NCBI RefSeq assembly: GCF_000744105.1
Contig: NZ_JQLH01000001.1
Span: 2,232,001-2,296,000 of the forward strand
Reading direction: 5' to 3'
DNA: 64,000 nt
Origin: Maribacter forsetii DSM 18668
Lineage (GTDB): Bacteria > Bacteroidota > Bacteroidia > Flavobacteriales > Flavobacteriaceae
In this document: one piece after another, positions 53,258-61,039 of the stretch
How the letters are laid out: every line of letters starts with the position of its first letter
Numbering within the stretch: position 1 is the first letter of the stretch
The notes under the pieces: generated by a model
The model's input: the letters and a program-made list of their open reading frames with translations, nothing else
Databases searched by the model: none
Told to the model about the DNA's origin: nothing
Program-made: the position numbers and the translations under genes

Positions 53258-55666
53258 ATGATTAAAAAAGGAAAGCGTAAAGTGCGCTTAAGGTGGCTTA
53301 GCGTCACAAGTATTATTATTTTATTACTTAGTTACACTCCGGTTTTAGCTCAAGAAAGCTATACCATAAGTGGTAAAATAACCGACATTGACAACGGTGA
53401 AACCCTTTTTGGGGCTTCCGTTTTTTTAGAAGGTACTAGTATTGGTGTAGTGACCAATGAATATGGTTTTTATTCCATTACTGCCCCAAAAGGTGAGTAT
53501 CGCTTACTCATTACCTATATGGGGTATGCTGATATTAAACAGGATGTAAACCTGAACAGCAACCAAAACATCAATTTTGAAATTTCTGAAGTTTCTACCC
53601 AATTAGATGAAGTAGAGGTAACGGCAGAGGAGTCTGAAATTGCCGTGCTGCGTAAACCCGAAATGAGTGTTCTTAAAATGAACATTGAAACCGTAAAACA
53701 AATGCCGGTGGTTTTGGGCGAAGTAGATATTCTAAAGTCCTTACAAATGTTACCGGGTGTTACCAATAATGGTGAAGGAACTGGCGGTTTTCATGTACGT
53801 GGCGGTGCTGGGGACCAAAATCTTGTGCTGTTAGATGAGGCTATTATTTATAACACATCGCACATGTTCGGTTTCTTCTCGGTCTTCAATGCAGATGCCA
53901 TAAAAGATGTAAAACTGTATAAAGGTGGTATTCCCGCACGCTATGGTGGTCGTGTTTCTTCGGTTTTAGATGTGAGACAAAAGGATGGAAACAGTAAAAG
54001 GTTTGCCGCCACGGGTGGTATTGGCATAATATCTAGCCGTTTGGCGCTTGAAGCTCCGTTATTCAAAGAAAAGGGCTCTTTTTTAATTGCGGGTAGACGT
54101 TCGTATGCCGATCTATTATTGAAAGCTGCCGGACAGGATAACAGTGTTAGCTTTTACGATTTAAACCTTAAAACGAATTATAAGATCAATACGAACAACC
54201 GACTTTTTCTTTCCGGATATTTTGGTAGGGATGCTTTTGAGCTGGGAGAAAACTTTAGTAGTTCGTATGGTAACTCCACCGCAAACCTTCGTTGGAACCA
54301 TATTTTTAACGAAAAACTGTTTTCTAATCTTTCCCTTATCTATAGTAAGTATGATTATGAATTGGGCATTACTTCGGCTGAGTTTGATTGGGTGTCGTCT
54401 ATTACCAATTACAATCTTAAATATGATCTTAAATATTATTTTAGCGATAAATTCAAACTGGATTTTGGCGCAAGCGGAATATATTATCAGTTTGATCCCG
54501 GCGAGATAAAGCCAACTTCTGAAACCTCTGCTGTAAATCCTTTATTGTTAGATAATAAAAAGGCTATCGAAAGCGGCGTCTACGTAAATGCCGAGCATAA
54601 ATTGACAAATAAAATAACGGCTCAATACGGGTTGCGTTATAGTGCGTTTACAAGATTGGGTGGTCAACCCATGACGGAATATGAAAATGACCAACCAGTA
54701 GTCTACAATTCAAACTTAGGTATATATGAGCGCGGTACTGCAATAGGGGAGACGGTTTACGATAATGGAGATGCCATTAAATCTTTTGGAAATTTAGAAC
54801 CTAGAGCTTCACTTGCCTATACAATTGATGATAATTCTTCATTAAAAGCTGGTTTCTCTAGAGTGGCGCAATACATTCATTTGTTATCGAATACTTCTTC
54901 TGCAACTCCTTTAGATGTTTGGGCACCAAGCGGACAATATATAGACCCTCAACTATCTAATCAATATGCTTTGGGCTACTTCCGTAATTTTAAGAACAAA
55001 GCTTATTCTATGGAAGCTGAAGTGTACTATAAGAATACCGATAATAGAATTGATTATATAGATGGTTCTGACCTTATTGGGCAAAATACCATTGAAACCG
55101 AAATATTAAAAGGGGAATCTAGAGCATACGGATTGGAGCTATTGTTCCGTAAGAACGAAGGTAAATTTACAGGGTGGATTGCTTACACCCTTTCCAAATC
55201 TGAACAGCGTACCCCTGGTGGAAATGCTGGTGGACTCGGTATTAACGACGGTAATTGGTACAACACGCCTTATGATAGAACGCATGATGTTTCTGTTTCG
55301 GGGTCATATAAATTAAACGATAAATGGAGCTTTGGTACCAATTTGGTATTTCAAACGGGTAGACCTGTTACGTATCCTAATGGGCAATATGAGTATGAGG
55401 GTGTTTCCATTGCCAGTTATTCCGACAGAAATTCCGATAGATTGCCGGCCTATCATCGTTTAGACCTATCGGTGAACTATAAACCGAACAGAAAACCAAA
55501 TGCAAAATTAAAAGGCGAGTGGGTATTGGGTATATACAATGCCTATAATCGTAAAAATGCGGCATCGGTTTCCTTTGGTCAGAATATAGAAACAGGAGCC
55601 AATGAAGCTACCAGAACCGCCATTTTCGGTATTGTACCATCCATCACCTATAATTTTAAATTTTAA
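53258..55666 (+). CDS. TonB-dependent receptor (paired with DUF4249 lipoprotein)
   Basis: This 802-residue outer-membrane protein has a basic N-terminus and signal peptide (about 1-31), a carboxypeptidase-regulatory-like domain (about 35-115; ISGKITDIDNGETLFGASVF), a plug domain (about 130-240; GGFHVRGGAGDQNLVLLDEA) and a beta barrel ending in TYNFKF. It has no STN domain, so it is a transporter rather than a signal transducer. It is followed 4 bases later by a DUF4249 lipoprotein gene, a common Bacteroidota pairing distinct from SusC/SusD. The substrate is unknown. Confidence 0.9.
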   Translation: MIKKGKRKVRLRWLSVTSIIILLLSYTPVLAQESYTISGKITDIDNGETLFGASVFLEGTSIGVVTNEYGFYSITAPKGEYRLLITYMGYADIKQDVNLNSNQNINFEISEVSTQLDEVEVTAEESEIAVLRKPEMSVLKMNIETVKQMPVVLGEVDILKSLQMLPGVTNNGEGTGGFHVRGGAGDQNLVLLDEAIIYNTSHMFGFFSVFNADAIKDVKLYKGGIPARYGGRVSSVLDVRQKDGNSKRFAATGGIGIISSRLALEAPLFKEKGSFLIAGRRSYADLLLKAAGQDNSVSFYDLNLKTNYKINTNNRLFLSGYFGRDAFELGENFSSSYGNSTANLRWNHIFNEKLFSNLSLIYSKYDYELGITSAEFDWVSSITNYNLKYDLKYYFSDKFKLDFGASGIYYQFDPGEIKPTSETSAVNPLLLDNKKAIESGVYVNAEHKLTNKITAQYGLRYSAFTRLGGQPMTEYENDQPVVYNSNLGIYERGTAIGETVYDNGDAIKSFGNLEPRASLAYTIDDNSSLKAGFSRVAQYIHLLSNTSSATPLDVWAPSGQYIDPQLSNQYALGYFRNFKNKAYSMEAEVYYKNTDNRIDYIDGSDLIGQNTIETEILKGESRAYGLELLFRKNEGKFTGWIAYTLSKSEQRTPGGNAGGLGINDGNWYNTPYDRTHDVSVSGSYKLNDKWSFGTNLVFQTGRPVTYPNGQYEYEGVSIASYSDRNSDRLPAYHRLDLSVNYKPNRKPNAKLKGEWVLGIYNAYNRKNAASVSFGQNIETGANEATRTAIFGIVPSITYNFKF

Positions 55667-55670
55667 TTTC

Positions 55671-56510
55671 ATGAAAAACTATATAAAACTATTGCTAGCC
55701 CTGTTCACGGTTGCTATAATCGGCTGTGAAGATGTTATTGATGTTGATGTACAGACCGATACTTTACGCTTGGTGGTAGAGGCATCCTTAGATTGGGAAA
55801 AGGGAACTACCGGTAATGAGCAGTTGATTACCCTACGTACGTCAACACCTTTTTTTGAAACCGAAAGCACCAATGTTACAGGTGCGGAAGTTACCGTGAC
55901 CAATAACGCTACGGGAGAAGTCTTTCTTTTTACCGATCAGAATAACGGCACATACACCACAAGTACCTTTGAACCACAATTAGAAGCGACATATACCTTA
56001 GAGATTTTGTATGATGGCGAACGATATGTTGCCGAAGACACCATGAACCCCGTACCTGATATTACCGATATTTACCAGGATACGGAAGACGGATTTGATG
56101 ATGAAACCATTGAGTTACATATTGTATTTACCGATTTTGAGGAAGAGGGCGATAATTACCTTTTTAAATTTGAAAGACCACAAGACCTGTTGCCAACATT
56201 GGAAACTGGCGATGATGAATTCATAAATGGTAACGAGGTTGATTGGTGGTATGAAATTGATGATGACGAGGACGAAGAAATAAAACCGTTATTACCTGGC
56301 GATGTAGTAAATATCAGCATGCACGGTATTTCTAGATCATATTTTAACTATATAGATATTGTTATAGACCAAATGGGCGGCGTAGGTATTTTTGAAGCTA
56401 CACCGGTTGATGTAAAAGGGAACTGCATTAACACCACCAACCCAGATAATTATGCCCATGGCTACTTTAGGGTTACTCAGAAAAATACGGTAATTTATAC
56501 GGTAGAGTAG
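55671..56510 (+). CDS. DUF4249-family lipoprotein
   Basis: The protein (279 residues from the ATG at 55671) starts MKNYIKLLLALFTVAIIGCE, a lipoprotein signal with a lipobox (IIGC). The mature part is beta-rich and very acidic (for example DDDEDEEI near 202-209). It fits the DUF4249 family encoded after TonB receptors. It may act as a surface-exposed ligand-binding partner of the receptor. An in-frame start 69 bases upstream lies inside the receptor gene and is rejected. A 60-base microsatellite begins 12 bases after the stop. Confidence 0.88.
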   Translation: MKNYIKLLLALFTVAIIGCEDVIDVDVQTDTLRLVVEASLDWEKGTTGNEQLITLRTSTPFFETESTNVTGAEVTVTNNATGEVFLFTDQNNGTYTTSTFEPQLEATYTLEILYDGERYVAEDTMNPVPDITDIYQDTEDGFDDETIELHIVFTDFEEEGDNYLFKFERPQDLLPTLETGDDEFINGNEVDWWYEIDDDEDEEIKPLLPGDVVNISMHGISRSYFNYIDIVIDQMGGVGIFEATPVDVKGNCINTTNPDNYAHGYFRVTQKNTVIYTVE

Positions 56511-56522
56511 AAGGTATTAAAT

Positions 56523-56583
<61 letters not shown>

Positions 56584-56585
56584 AT

Positions 56586-56618
56586 AGCCAAGCCCAATGT
56601 ATGGTTTGGCTTTTTTTT
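56586..56618 (+). terminator. Intrinsic terminator after the TonB receptor/DUF4249 unit
   Basis: AGCCAA and TTGGCT form a stem (with partial extension in the loop) followed by seven T. Confidence 0.75.
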
Positions 56619-56631
56619 GATTTTCTCCTAA

Positions 56632-56964
56632 TTACTGTAAACCATCACTCATAAATTTCCAGTTTCTTATGTGTTCAGCTTTACTTTCATCAAAACACCT
56701 TTTTACTTCATATCTATTTAAATATTCACTATCTAAAATAATAGGTTCATCTATTTTATATTTTCCATCAGTGAAATATTTAGAAAATCTTTTCCTTAGG
56801 ACAACTGAGGCGTGTGTTTTTATAACATCTAGTTCTAAATTCAGTTCGTCAATTCTTAATTTACAATATGCTATTACCTCAGGTTTGTAATCACTATTTG
56901 ATTCGATGATTTCTATTAATTCATAAGCACCCAAATGGCTATAATATTTATCTAAATCAATCAT
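56632..56964 (-). CDS. Hypothetical protein
   Basis: This 110-residue protein has no signal peptide or membrane segment and is predicted mostly helical (YELIEIIESNSDYKPEVIAY then CKLRIDELNLELDVIKTHAS). No family is recognised. It is the first of several short minus-strand genes in the accessory region. It ends 14 bases after the terminator of the opposite gene. Confidence 0.55.
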   Translation of the reverse strand: MIDLDKYYSHLGAYELIEIIESNSDYKPEVIAYCKLRIDELNLELDVIKTHASVVLRKRFSKYFTDGKYKIDEPIILDSEYLNRYEVKRCFDESKAEHIRNWKFMSDGLQ

Positions 56965-57026
56965 CGAATTATAATATAAATCTTATATAAAAAATTGGTT
57001 ATAGGGTTGTATTAACAAATGTTATT

Positions 57027-57449
57027 TTAAGATAACCATTTAAAAAAGGTTATCATTCCAATTATACTGAAAATCACGACAAAAACTAGAGAAACTACAC
57101 ACCCTATTCCAAGCATTTTACTTTTCCAGCTTTCATTTTCCCTTTGCTTTTTAGGTTTAATCTTTCCACTATTTTTTTTTGTAATTTTTATATATTGAAA
57201 GGGATTACTATCAATTCCATCTATCCAATCAAAATCGGGATTATAGACTTCCATTTCTCCTTCGTCAAATTTTCTCTTATCAATTTCCCTGACCGCTTTT
57301 AGAAATTCTTTAGCGTAAAGCAACAAACCAGATTTATTCCCTTTAGCAAAACCAAAATCTTCATTAAATTCAGAGTCAAAATAGGCTTCTGATTTAGAGT
57401 ATTCATGCTCTATTTTTTTAATGATTTTGTCTAATTCTTCGTTGGTCAT
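57027..57449 (-). CDS. Hypothetical C-terminally membrane-anchored protein
   Basis: This 140-residue protein is soluble and charged over residues 1-108 and has one membrane helix near the C-terminus (about 112-137; GIGCVVSLVFVVIFSIIGMI). No family is recognised. Its upstream flank has GTTAGAA (minus strand, 57457-57463), a cassette-like core, but the expected reverse complement downstream is not clearly kept; the 62-base gap after it has only a degenerate AACA-TTGTTA stretch. Confidence 0.6.
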   Translation of the reverse strand: MTNEELDKIIKKIEHEYSKSEAYFDSEFNEDFGFAKGNKSGLLLYAKEFLKAVREIDKRKFDEGEMEVYNPDFDWIDGIDSNPFQYIKITKKNSGKIKPKKQRENESWKSKMLGIGCVVSLVFVVIFSIIGMITFFKWLS

Positions 57450-57456
57450 TAATATT

Positions 57457-57719
57457 TTCTAACGGTTGGGCTCGTATGTTTGGTTCTTAGTTTGAATATA
57501 CTATAATTATACACAGACCTTTCGGTTTTGCCCTATAGTCCGCATTACGTATAGCATTTGTGCCTGTTGCACAACCATAAAATAAGCTTAAAAACCTATT
57601 TTTTTAAGTTTATCAATATCATAAACAGCTGGTTATTAGATGTTTAATTTTATTAAACCATCTGAATTTCATCTATTTATTTTATAAAAGGAGTTGTGCA
57701 ACGGTTACTTTTGTTAGCT
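57457..57719. repeat. attC-like structured spacer with a gene-less unit
   Basis: This 263-base spacer begins with TTCTAACGG and ends with TGTTAGCT. It contains GTTGCACAAC (57566-57575) and its reverse complement GTTGTGCAAC (57693-57702), which bound about 117 bases without an ORF. The right part GCAACGGTTACTTTTGTTAG recurs, with small changes, at 58595-58614. No gene is seen. Confidence 0.5.
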
Positions 57720-58166
57720 AAAGTTTTTATAGAGTGTAATTCTTTTTTTTGTTGCAAGATTTTTCAGTTTAAGTTTTTCTGTTTTATTTTTTAGGATAAT
57801 AAATTCTCTTTTTAATCTTTCGCCAATTTTAACACCTGTAGAAATCTCATAATACTTCTCAAAACTCCAACCCTCATTTTTTTTAATGTTGAACATTTCG
57901 TAGTCTTTTTTGACGTACTCTGTATTGTCTTCCAAGTCATATATTATGATTAGTTTGTCACCTAAAACTTCATAATCACCTTCCTCAATTATTCCGACAT
58001 CAGTTATGAGTTCCGATATAAATCTTCCGTTTCCGTCAAAATCGAGACATCGAGTAATTTGTCCCATAAACTTGTTTTTAAAGGACCAACAATACTTTCC
58101 TTCAATACTTTGTCCATTTACAGATACGTATAAAAAAAATGTCACTATTAAAAATGGTAATTTCAT
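57714..58166 (-). CDS. Hypothetical secreted protein
   Basis: The protein (150 residues from the ATG at 58166) starts MKLPFLIVTFFLYVSVNGQS, a signal peptide, then a beta-rich lipocalin-like stretch (IEGKYCWSFKNKFMGQITRC then LDFDGNGRF) and a basic tail. A longer frame from a TTG at 58238 would run into the structured spacer and is rejected. The unit is bounded by GTTAGCTAAA upstream and its reverse complement at the stop codon (57713-57722), an exact 10-bp match, as for a gene cassette. The stop codon lies inside the boundary word. Confidence 0.6.
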   Translation of the reverse strand: MKLPFLIVTFFLYVSVNGQSIEGKYCWSFKNKFMGQITRCLDFDGNGRFISELITDVGIIEEGDYEVLGDKLIIIYDLEDNTEYVKKDYEMFNIKKNEGWSFEKYYEISTGVKIGERLKREFIILKNKTEKLKLKNLATKKRITLYKNFS

Positions 58167-58202
58167 TATTAAATTCTTCTCCGTGTCTTTTTTCAAAATT
58201 TT

Positions 58203-58616
58203 AGCTAACGGTGCGGCTATGGCAAGTAGGGCAGGCAAGGAAACTTTTCGTTTCCGTCTGGTCTGCGAGCCAGAGCTTTTTGATTTGTAATTATTTTTTC
58301 TTTTTTAATTGCCAAATCCAAAAGATTTGGCGGACTTTGCAAATATACCCAAGCCATTAAGTTTAATACTTTATGCCCTATTTGCTATAGGTATTGTGTG
58401 TGCCCAGTATGGGCATCTTTACCTTATAGCAATATAAGGATTTATTTATCGAATTTAGAGATGTCCTAAAATGGGGAAGCCTACAGGTCCTTCTTTAAAA
58501 CGTCTAAAATTAGCTTTCCCTTTCTGAGCGGACCAAAAAAAAGCCCCGTAAAGAGGCTTGTATAAATCCGTTTTTTCAGGGATTAATGACTTGTGCAACG
58601 GTTACCATTGTTAGGC
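58203..58616. repeat. attC-like structured spacer
   Basis: This 414-base spacer runs from AGCTAACGG to TTGTTAGGC. It contains GGTGCGGCTATGGCAAGTAG (58210-58229) that pairs with CTATTTGCTATAGGTATTGTG near 58379-58399, and the hairpin GCCAAATCCAAAAGATTTGGC (58311-58331) followed by GGACTTTGCAAATA, both shared with the spacer at 59289. The part from 58400 to 58590 is less ordered and holds small hairpins (TGCCCAGTATGGGCA; GCCCCGTAAAGAGGC). No gene is seen. Confidence 0.5.
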
Positions 58617-58657
58617 AATGTTTTTTTATTCCACTTGCTCACTCTTAAAAACATTTC

Positions 58658-59260
58658 TTAATTCAATTTAATCATTGGATGAGGCTTGAAGATTTTATTA
58701 AATCCAAAAGTTCTGGAAATCGCAACAGGCAAATATCTCAAGGTTGAATTTGGATTTTTTATTAGTTTTTCAAAATGATAATTTCTTATTTTTTTAATGT
58801 TATTTGTTGATTCTTTTAAACCATCTTTTTCACATAGGGTAGCTGATTCTAATTCAATATGCGAACGACAGGATAAAGGTCTTACTTCATATATACTGCA
58901 AAGATTATTTACCAAAAAAGGACACGCTAGTCTATCCTCATTTACTTTTTCTCTATAAGCTCTGTTAGCGTGAGATACATCGTCAACAGTTTTAAGAGAT
59001 TCAAAACCTGCAAAATGTTCATTAAAATGGATTGACCAATCCATTATTTGTTTTCTTACTTTTTTGTATAAATCTGAACCAATTCTATTATTGATATACT
59101 CGGCAATTGGTAATTCTTCGCACGCGACTATTTCAATTGGTTGATAACAACAATGAGCACAGCCTTTTCTACACATATTATCAATTGACCCAATAACTTT
59201 ATCTAAATCATTATGGACACTTTTTACGTTTTTTAAGATTGAAGTAAGATTGGAATTCAT
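58658..59260 (-). CDS. YkgJ-family cysteine-cluster protein
   Basis: This 200-residue protein has the CxxxCxxCC cluster CRKGCAHCC (Cys30, 34, 37, 38) and the distal cysteines in ACPFLVNNLCSIYEVRPLSC, the pattern of the YkgJ zinc- or iron-chelating family. The role is unknown; iron-sulphur or zinc binding is probable. It is flanked by GTTAGGCAAT on its upstream side and the matching word 41 bases after its stop (58610-58619), the cassette-type signature. Confidence 0.8.
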   Translation of the reverse strand: MNSNLTSILKNVKSVHNDLDKVIGSIDNMCRKGCAHCCYQPIEIVACEELPIAEYINNRIGSDLYKKVRKQIMDWSIHFNEHFAGFESLKTVDDVSHANRAYREKVNEDRLACPFLVNNLCSIYEVRPLSCRSHIELESATLCEKDGLKESTNNIKKIRNYHFEKLIKNPNSTLRYLPVAISRTFGFNKIFKPHPMIKLN

Positions 59261-59288
59261 TTTAATGCAAATTTTGTTTTTAAATATT

Positions 59289-59488
59289 GCCTAACGGCTC
59301 AGTGTATGAAACGTAGCGTGTAAAAAGACGCTAATTTTTCGGATTAACACAGAGCCGAATTTTTATATTTTGTTTTTATCTTATCAATCTTAAAAGCCAA
59401 ATTTAAAAATTTGGCGGTCTTTGCAAATAAGCAGAAACCTTTCGATTTAGCACTTACTAGCTATGTTTTATACACGTTGTTACCAGTA
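59289..59488. repeat. attC-like structured spacer
   Basis: This 200-base spacer starts GCCTAACGGCTCAGTGTATG and ends TACACGTTGTTACCAGTA. The segment GTGTATGAAACGTAGCG (59303-59319) pairs with GCTATGTTTTATACAC (59460-59475). A central hairpin GCCAAATTTAAAAATTTGGC (59395-59414) is followed by GGTCTTTGCAAATA, as in the spacer at 58203. On the minus strand it reads from TGGTAAC to GTTAGGC. The overall fold resembles an attC site but is longer than the usual 60-140 bases. Confidence 0.55.
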
Positions 59489-59492
59489 GTTT

Positions 59493-60134
59493 TTATTTAT
59501 TTTCTCTTCTCAACGTTAGGTTTTTAGATAACTTTTCTTTCAAATCATCATAGTTCATTGTATTAGAACTTTTCCATTCATTTAACACTAACTTATCTTC
59601 TTCGGGCATTGTTTCTATTTCAATTCCCAAAACTATATATGCTCCATCTTCAATAGGTAATGATGTTTTAATAAAATCATCTACTTCTTTAATTAATTCT
59701 AGACAGGTATGCATATTCTCTGAATCAAATTTCAGTTCCTCGTCTGTCATATGATATGAATGAATATATGTGCTTACTCTGTATTGTAAATCCTTGGATT
59801 TTTTATAATTGTAATATTCGTTTCCAAAATCAAACAATTCACAAATAGCTTGAAAGAATAACTGATATTTGTGCTTTAAACTTCCAATCTTCTTGTTTAC
59901 TCTATCAATACCATTTTTGGGTTTTGAATCTTCAATAATCTGTTCTCGTTCTTCACTTTTAACAGAGTGTAAGATTAAATTTAAATCTAAAAGTTCGAGA
60001 GCAATTCTACATTCTAAACAGGCATAAATAAGAGATGAGGAATTTTTATGTGTTTCGGCTATAAGTAATAATTCTTGAACCTGACGTAGTAGGTAAATAG
60101 GGTTATTTATTCTAATATCTGGTTTGTACTCCAT
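59493..60134 (-). CDS. Hypothetical protein, HEPN-like helical, second gene of a two-gene unit
   Basis: This 213-residue protein is predicted mostly helical. Residues 31-55 (KNSSSLIYACLECRIALELL) resemble the first helices of HEPN proteins, and YRVSTYIHSYH contains R-x5-H, close to the Rx4-6H motif of HEPN nucleases. The assignment is tentative. It follows the HEPN-like gene at 60152 with 17 bases between them, and the pair is bounded by a perfect 10-bp inverted repeat (59479-59488 and 60828-60837). Confidence 0.55.
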   Translation of the reverse strand: MEYKPDIRINNPIYLLRQVQELLLIAETHKNSSSLIYACLECRIALELLDLNLILHSVKSEEREQIIEDSKPKNGIDRVNKKIGSLKHKYQLFFQAICELFDFGNEYYNYKKSKDLQYRVSTYIHSYHMTDEELKFDSENMHTCLELIKEVDDFIKTSLPIEDGAYIVLGIEIETMPEEDKLVLNEWKSSNTMNYDDLKEKLSKNLTLRRENK

Positions 60135-60151
60135 TTCTTATTTAGTGATTT

Positions 60152-60808
60152 CTATGCTCTTATTCGTGTAATAAAATCTTGGACTCCAGAAATTAGAAGT
60201 TTGACCTGTTCGGATTCGTATTCTTCATAGTTTCCGTGAGCTGTATTATTACGTAAATCTAACCAGGCGGTTACATTTTTTTGGTCAAGTAATTCATAAG
60301 CTCCAGCCTTTGTTAAATCGGCATTTAATTTATTCGCTTTTACAGGTTTTCCATTATTCTCAAATGGTACAGAATGTTTAGAAGCAACTTTTCTTAAATG
60401 ACTTTCCAAAGTAGAACCAGCAATTACTGCTGACGCATCTTTATATCCATTTTCATTTAGATATTTTGACATTTCTAGAAAATCAGAAAACACTTCTGAA
60501 TGAACAATTTCTGCTAAATTTTGTAAATAGCCTAACTCCAAATCTTCATTCAAAGCTTTCACAACGCCAATTACAGAAGATGTGTGTAAGTGTAAATGAG
60601 GTTGTTTTTGAATTATTCTTTGGATTTCTAAACTATAGGTAGAGTTAACTCCAGAAATTCGATGAACTGAAGCAATTCCTCTAGTCACTAAACTTTGTCT
60701 ATCTGCTTTAGGCAAATCACTTAAATCGTTGTGCTCTGCTTTTCTACCCATTTCATCAAACTTTTCAATGATGGAATCTAGTTGTTTCTTAAAAAGTTCG
60801 TTATTCAT
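60152..60808 (-). CDS. HEPN-like protein, first gene of a two-gene unit
   Basis: This 218-residue protein has a C-terminal helical domain (about 125-216) with SAVIAGSTLESHLRKVASKH and DLRNNTAHGNYEEYESEQVK. The RNNTAH word is R-x4-H, the catalytic motif of HEPN ribonucleases; the fold resembles DUF4145-type HEPN domains. The N-terminal part (1-110) is not recognised. It could be an RNase of a toxin-antitoxin or defence system with the downstream gene as partner, which is an inference from the motif and pairing. Confidence 0.6.
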   Translation of the reverse strand: MNNELFKKQLDSIIEKFDEMGRKAEHNDLSDLPKADRQSLVTRGIASVHRISGVNSTYSLEIQRIIQKQPHLHLHTSSVIGVVKALNEDLELGYLQNLAEIVHSEVFSDFLEMSKYLNENGYKDASAVIAGSTLESHLRKVASKHSVPFENNGKPVKANKLNADLTKAGAYELLDQKNVTAWLDLRNNTAHGNYEEYESEQVKLLISGVQDFITRIRA

Positions 60809-60827
60809 TCAATTCTGTTTTTCAAAT

Positions 60828-60880
60828 TACTGGTAACAATTGTATATGTGCACAATTACACATATTCCATCTATAAAAGT
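60828..60880. repeat. Outer boundary of the two-gene cassette-like unit
   Basis: TACTGGTAAC (60828-60837) is the exact reverse complement of GTTACCAGTA at 59479-59488. It is followed by AATTGTATATGTGCACAATT, which has its own inverted repeat (AATTGT/ACAATT) and resembles the TACAC-TTGTTA end of the spacer at 59289. Confidence 0.5.
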
Positions 60881-60960
60881 AATCTAATTCTCACCCACAT
60901 AAAAAAAGAGCTGTCAACATTTATTAACAGGTATTTGAGTATTTAACTAAGAAATAATTC

Positions 60961-61038
60961 TTACCACCATACTACGAAGAACTTCTCATATGTGGTGTTG
61001 TTTTTCTTCATCCAAACCACGGGAGCACTTCTATTTCG
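60961..61038 (-). pseudogene. C-terminal remnant of a DUF1853-like gene
   Basis: The minus strand encodes INRNRSAPVVWMKKNNTTYE followed by KFFVVWW and a stop at 60961-60963. The last residues match the C-terminus of the gene at 62169 (SAPMVWMKKGATEFEKFFVV then WW). The frame does not continue upstream because it runs into the 3' end of the Fic gene at about 61040. It is therefore a truncated second copy of the neighbouring gene. The remaining bases from 60881 to 60960 show nothing. Confidence 0.75.
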
Positions 61039-61039
61039 A

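Noticed and set aside
58167..58238. TTG start adding 24 residues to the secreted hypothetical protein
   Set aside because: It would place coding sequence in the structured spacer and hide a clear signal peptide that starts at the ATG at 58166.
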